DNA from: Manduca sexta
Lineage: Eukaryota; Arthropoda; Insecta; Lepidoptera; Sphingidae
Reading direction: 5' to 3'
DNA length: 64,000 bases
NCBI RefSeq assembly: GCF_014839805.1
Contig: NC_051140.1
Location: forward strand, 15,459,826 to 15,523,825
How positions within the stretch are numbered: the stretch's first letter is position 1; the number at the start of each line of letters is the position of its first letter. The notes below the pieces were generated by a model. That model saw only the letters and a program-made list of their open reading frames with translations. It did no database searches and had not been told where the DNA came from. The translations under genes were made by a program, and so were the position numbers. Positions 61,871-64,000 of this stretch are shown here, in pieces.

Positions 61871-64000
61871 ACAATACCAAACGCTATGTTATGAGCATAT
61901 TTAATAAGTCCGCTTTTCAATTATTGACATCGGCCATATGCCGCGGGTTAGGAGAGCTCCAGTACGATTTTTATTCATGTGCCGTGTGCGTAGGTGAGCG
62001 GCTTCCTTCTGTGCGATCGTTCACTGAGCCGACGAATATATCACTACGATGTTTGCATTAACATTAATAAGTGATTATTAATGGGCACGCTCGTCGAGTG
62101 GCTATTTATTATATTTATGAGCTATTTGCCTAGCTAGATAGGACTCCGCGTTTACTTTACTAACTTCGGCTGGGGGGCAAAAGTATATCATGTATTTTAA
62201 ATCATTTCACTGGCAGCATATTGCTTTTTATGGATTCCAATTGAATAATAAATATAGCAATTATATTATAATGTTTCTCAACCTGCATAATTCCCAACAT
62301 TATTTCACTTTATAAATATATAATTTGGTCTAGTCATTTAATTGTCTTTTGCAGGAAATTGAGTGAAATCTTATAACAAGCCTTTACTAAGTCCGAACGC
62401 AACAATGCACGTTTCAGTTACCAATACTTTATTGCCTGTACATAACGTGAACTTACGCGTTCGCGTCATTTCTCAGTATTTCTAAACTATCTGCAATCGT
62501 TAGCATTATATCCATATAACGGTAGGGTAAAGCCGCTATTTTGTCAATGTGTTCCGTCCCACGCGCGGCGTGTACAAGCCACCGGCCCTCGGACCTCCGT
62601 CGTTCGCTTCCGTGTCTTTGCTAAATAGAACATATGAATTCCCATTTTGTCTAATAAGACGGCTGGCTTCTTATTGGTTTCGAGTAAAATTTGTTGGGTA
62701 TGGAATTGTTTTTCGCGGAAGGAAATGAGTATTAAAATATTTGTAGAACCGATGGAATTTAAATTGAATCTCAAGTCTACAAATCGTATTAAGTATTTCG
62801 AATTTTGGTTGACCTGAGGATTCTTCTTACGCGTAGTGGTCTTTGACAACAACGATATTACACTAGCAAAAAGAATATTTCTGAATTGTATACTTATTCC
62901 ATGGCACCAAGTTATGTGTTTTGATACGGCCGAGGCGTTGTCTGAATTGATTGACGCGGAATTTTGTTGGGAATTCGCCTCACAAGTAATAATAAAAACA
63001 ATTCTTAAGGCATATTTACACTGTGATTAATTTACGTTTTTTTCACCGCCAAATGATAATGTTTAAAAATAGCTTTTCTTTGGTCGAGGTTTTAAAGAAG
63101 TCATGGGGATGGTAATTTTATTTTTGAATAATAATATCAGGTAAAGTGTATTAGTGTCATGGTGTAGTTCTCTGCTATATGTCCAAGGTCCAACAAAATC
63201 CATATGTCGCAAGTCTTCTCATAACCAGAAAGTAAGGCAATTCTTTAACCACCTCCTAAGCTTACCTTAACCAACCACGAATAAGTATATCAGCGTATAC
63301 CACAATCGTTTTACGGTCGAAATCTCCATACCCCTACAGCGCAAATAAAGGTCGTTGCATACAATACATTTGTATGTATCGCGCGTCCGAGCTGCGTCGC
63401 GTAATTGACGCAATCCGATATTATCCGCGATGTAAGATCACGCATCGTATCCGATAGCCTTATCCGATGTGACAGTATTTACCCACGTGAAATGTTTAAT
63501 GAGATTCGCATTAGCATAATTGTGTTTTTATTTTTAAATGGCGTTTATTCCGTTTGCCTATGTGCTAAAATTAATCGAATGTTGTCGAAGTGTTTCCTAT
63601 TTTCCTATTTATACAACCGATCAAATATCCCGCTGCTTTATGAATATATTATTATCATATGCATACAAATTCATAACTGATTGACAGTAGTGGCCCAATG
63701 ACTAATCCATAACACAATCATAATTGGGTGTCACAGCGCGACACCGCAGCGAATGCCCATAAAAATCGTGTCAAAAATGTAAACATAAAACATCTAATGG
63801 CAAGAGATAAACTGCTATGTATAGAGTGATCATTGTACGTGTTAAAGACCGGTCGGTGCGGTAACGAGCTTTTCGTATACAATAGACCTTTTAGTGTCTT
63901 GTGTTTGAACGTCAATCGCGGAGACGCGGCGGGACGTCGGCCGGTGAGCGCGCTCCTTTATTGCGTTGCTCACGCTTCACACAGATTTATCTAGGACACA

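Larger units (their letters stand above)
52184..64000 (+). other. grn: intron after the N-finger exon, runs off the window
   Basis: It begins GTGAGTGTAAG. I searched by eye for the expected C-finger exon (CANCKTTTTTLWRR-like, rich in TGCAACGC and ACGACGACG) and did not find it, so this intron exceeds 11.8 kb. Most is AT-rich. GC-rich islets at 52.7, 60.9, 61.5 and 62.55 kb and a nested retroelement at 54.4-55.1 kb are noted. Nothing is seen in 53.0-54.4, 55.2-58.4 and 58.6-60.9 kb apart from short chance frames. The last 100 bases turn CpG-rich again, with a GTGAGC donor-like site near 63943. Confidence 0.8.

Overview
The window is a 64 kb piece of insect nuclear DNA, almost certainly from a moth or butterfly. 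It is AT-rich, intron-dominated and has no prokaryotic features. It carries several tRNA-derived SINEs with the usual lepidopteran layout (B-box followed by 'GTTCAAAACCC', an internal 'TTTAACGGTGAAGGA' and a TTA-rich tail), and Helitron-like repeats with '...GCAAAAGCTAGT'-type ends next to a (GTCT)n microsatellite. I cannot name the species.

Only one protein-coding gene can be supported: the 5' half of a plus-strand GATA zinc-finger transcription factor. I assign it to the GATA1/2/3 class, which in insects is grain (grn, Drosophila dGATAc). Three coding exons join in frame: 17889(or 17862)-18120, 43963-44505 and 52038-52183. The join reads W-containing N-terminal motif, 'QVCRPHFHTPLHPWL', 'FSFPPTPPKD', then '[17 protein letters not shown]' and '[14 protein letters not shown]'. 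All of these have counterparts in vertebrate GATA2/3. The last exon holds the N-terminal zinc finger and ends exactly after KPKRRL. The C-terminal DNA-binding finger and the rest of the protein are not in the window, so the next intron is longer than 11.8 kb.

Layout: 1-2039, AT-rich 5' flank; about 2040-2557, CpG-rich CCAAT/GC-box region that looks like a distal promoter with a non-coding first exon; 2558-17681, first intron, holding a Helitron-like repeat cluster (12.7-14.2 kb), SINEs and a possible extra exon at 11866-11972; 17682-18120, exon with a uORF-rich leader and the start of the protein; 18121-43962, a 25.8 kb intron with several CpG-rich, GATA/E-box-rich islets; 43963-44505, activation-domain exon; 44506-52037, intron containing a well-formed 15-nt in-frame micro-exon candidate; 52038-52183, N-finger exon; 52184-64000, intron with a nested retroelement insertion.

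The most interesting observations are the 15-nt micro-exon just before the N-finger (it would insert five residues next to a predicted cofactor-binding finger), four short upstream ORFs in the leader, and clustered GATA motifs around the coding exon that suggest autoregulation. I found no novel multi-gene system. The long introns of a developmental regulator are the main content.
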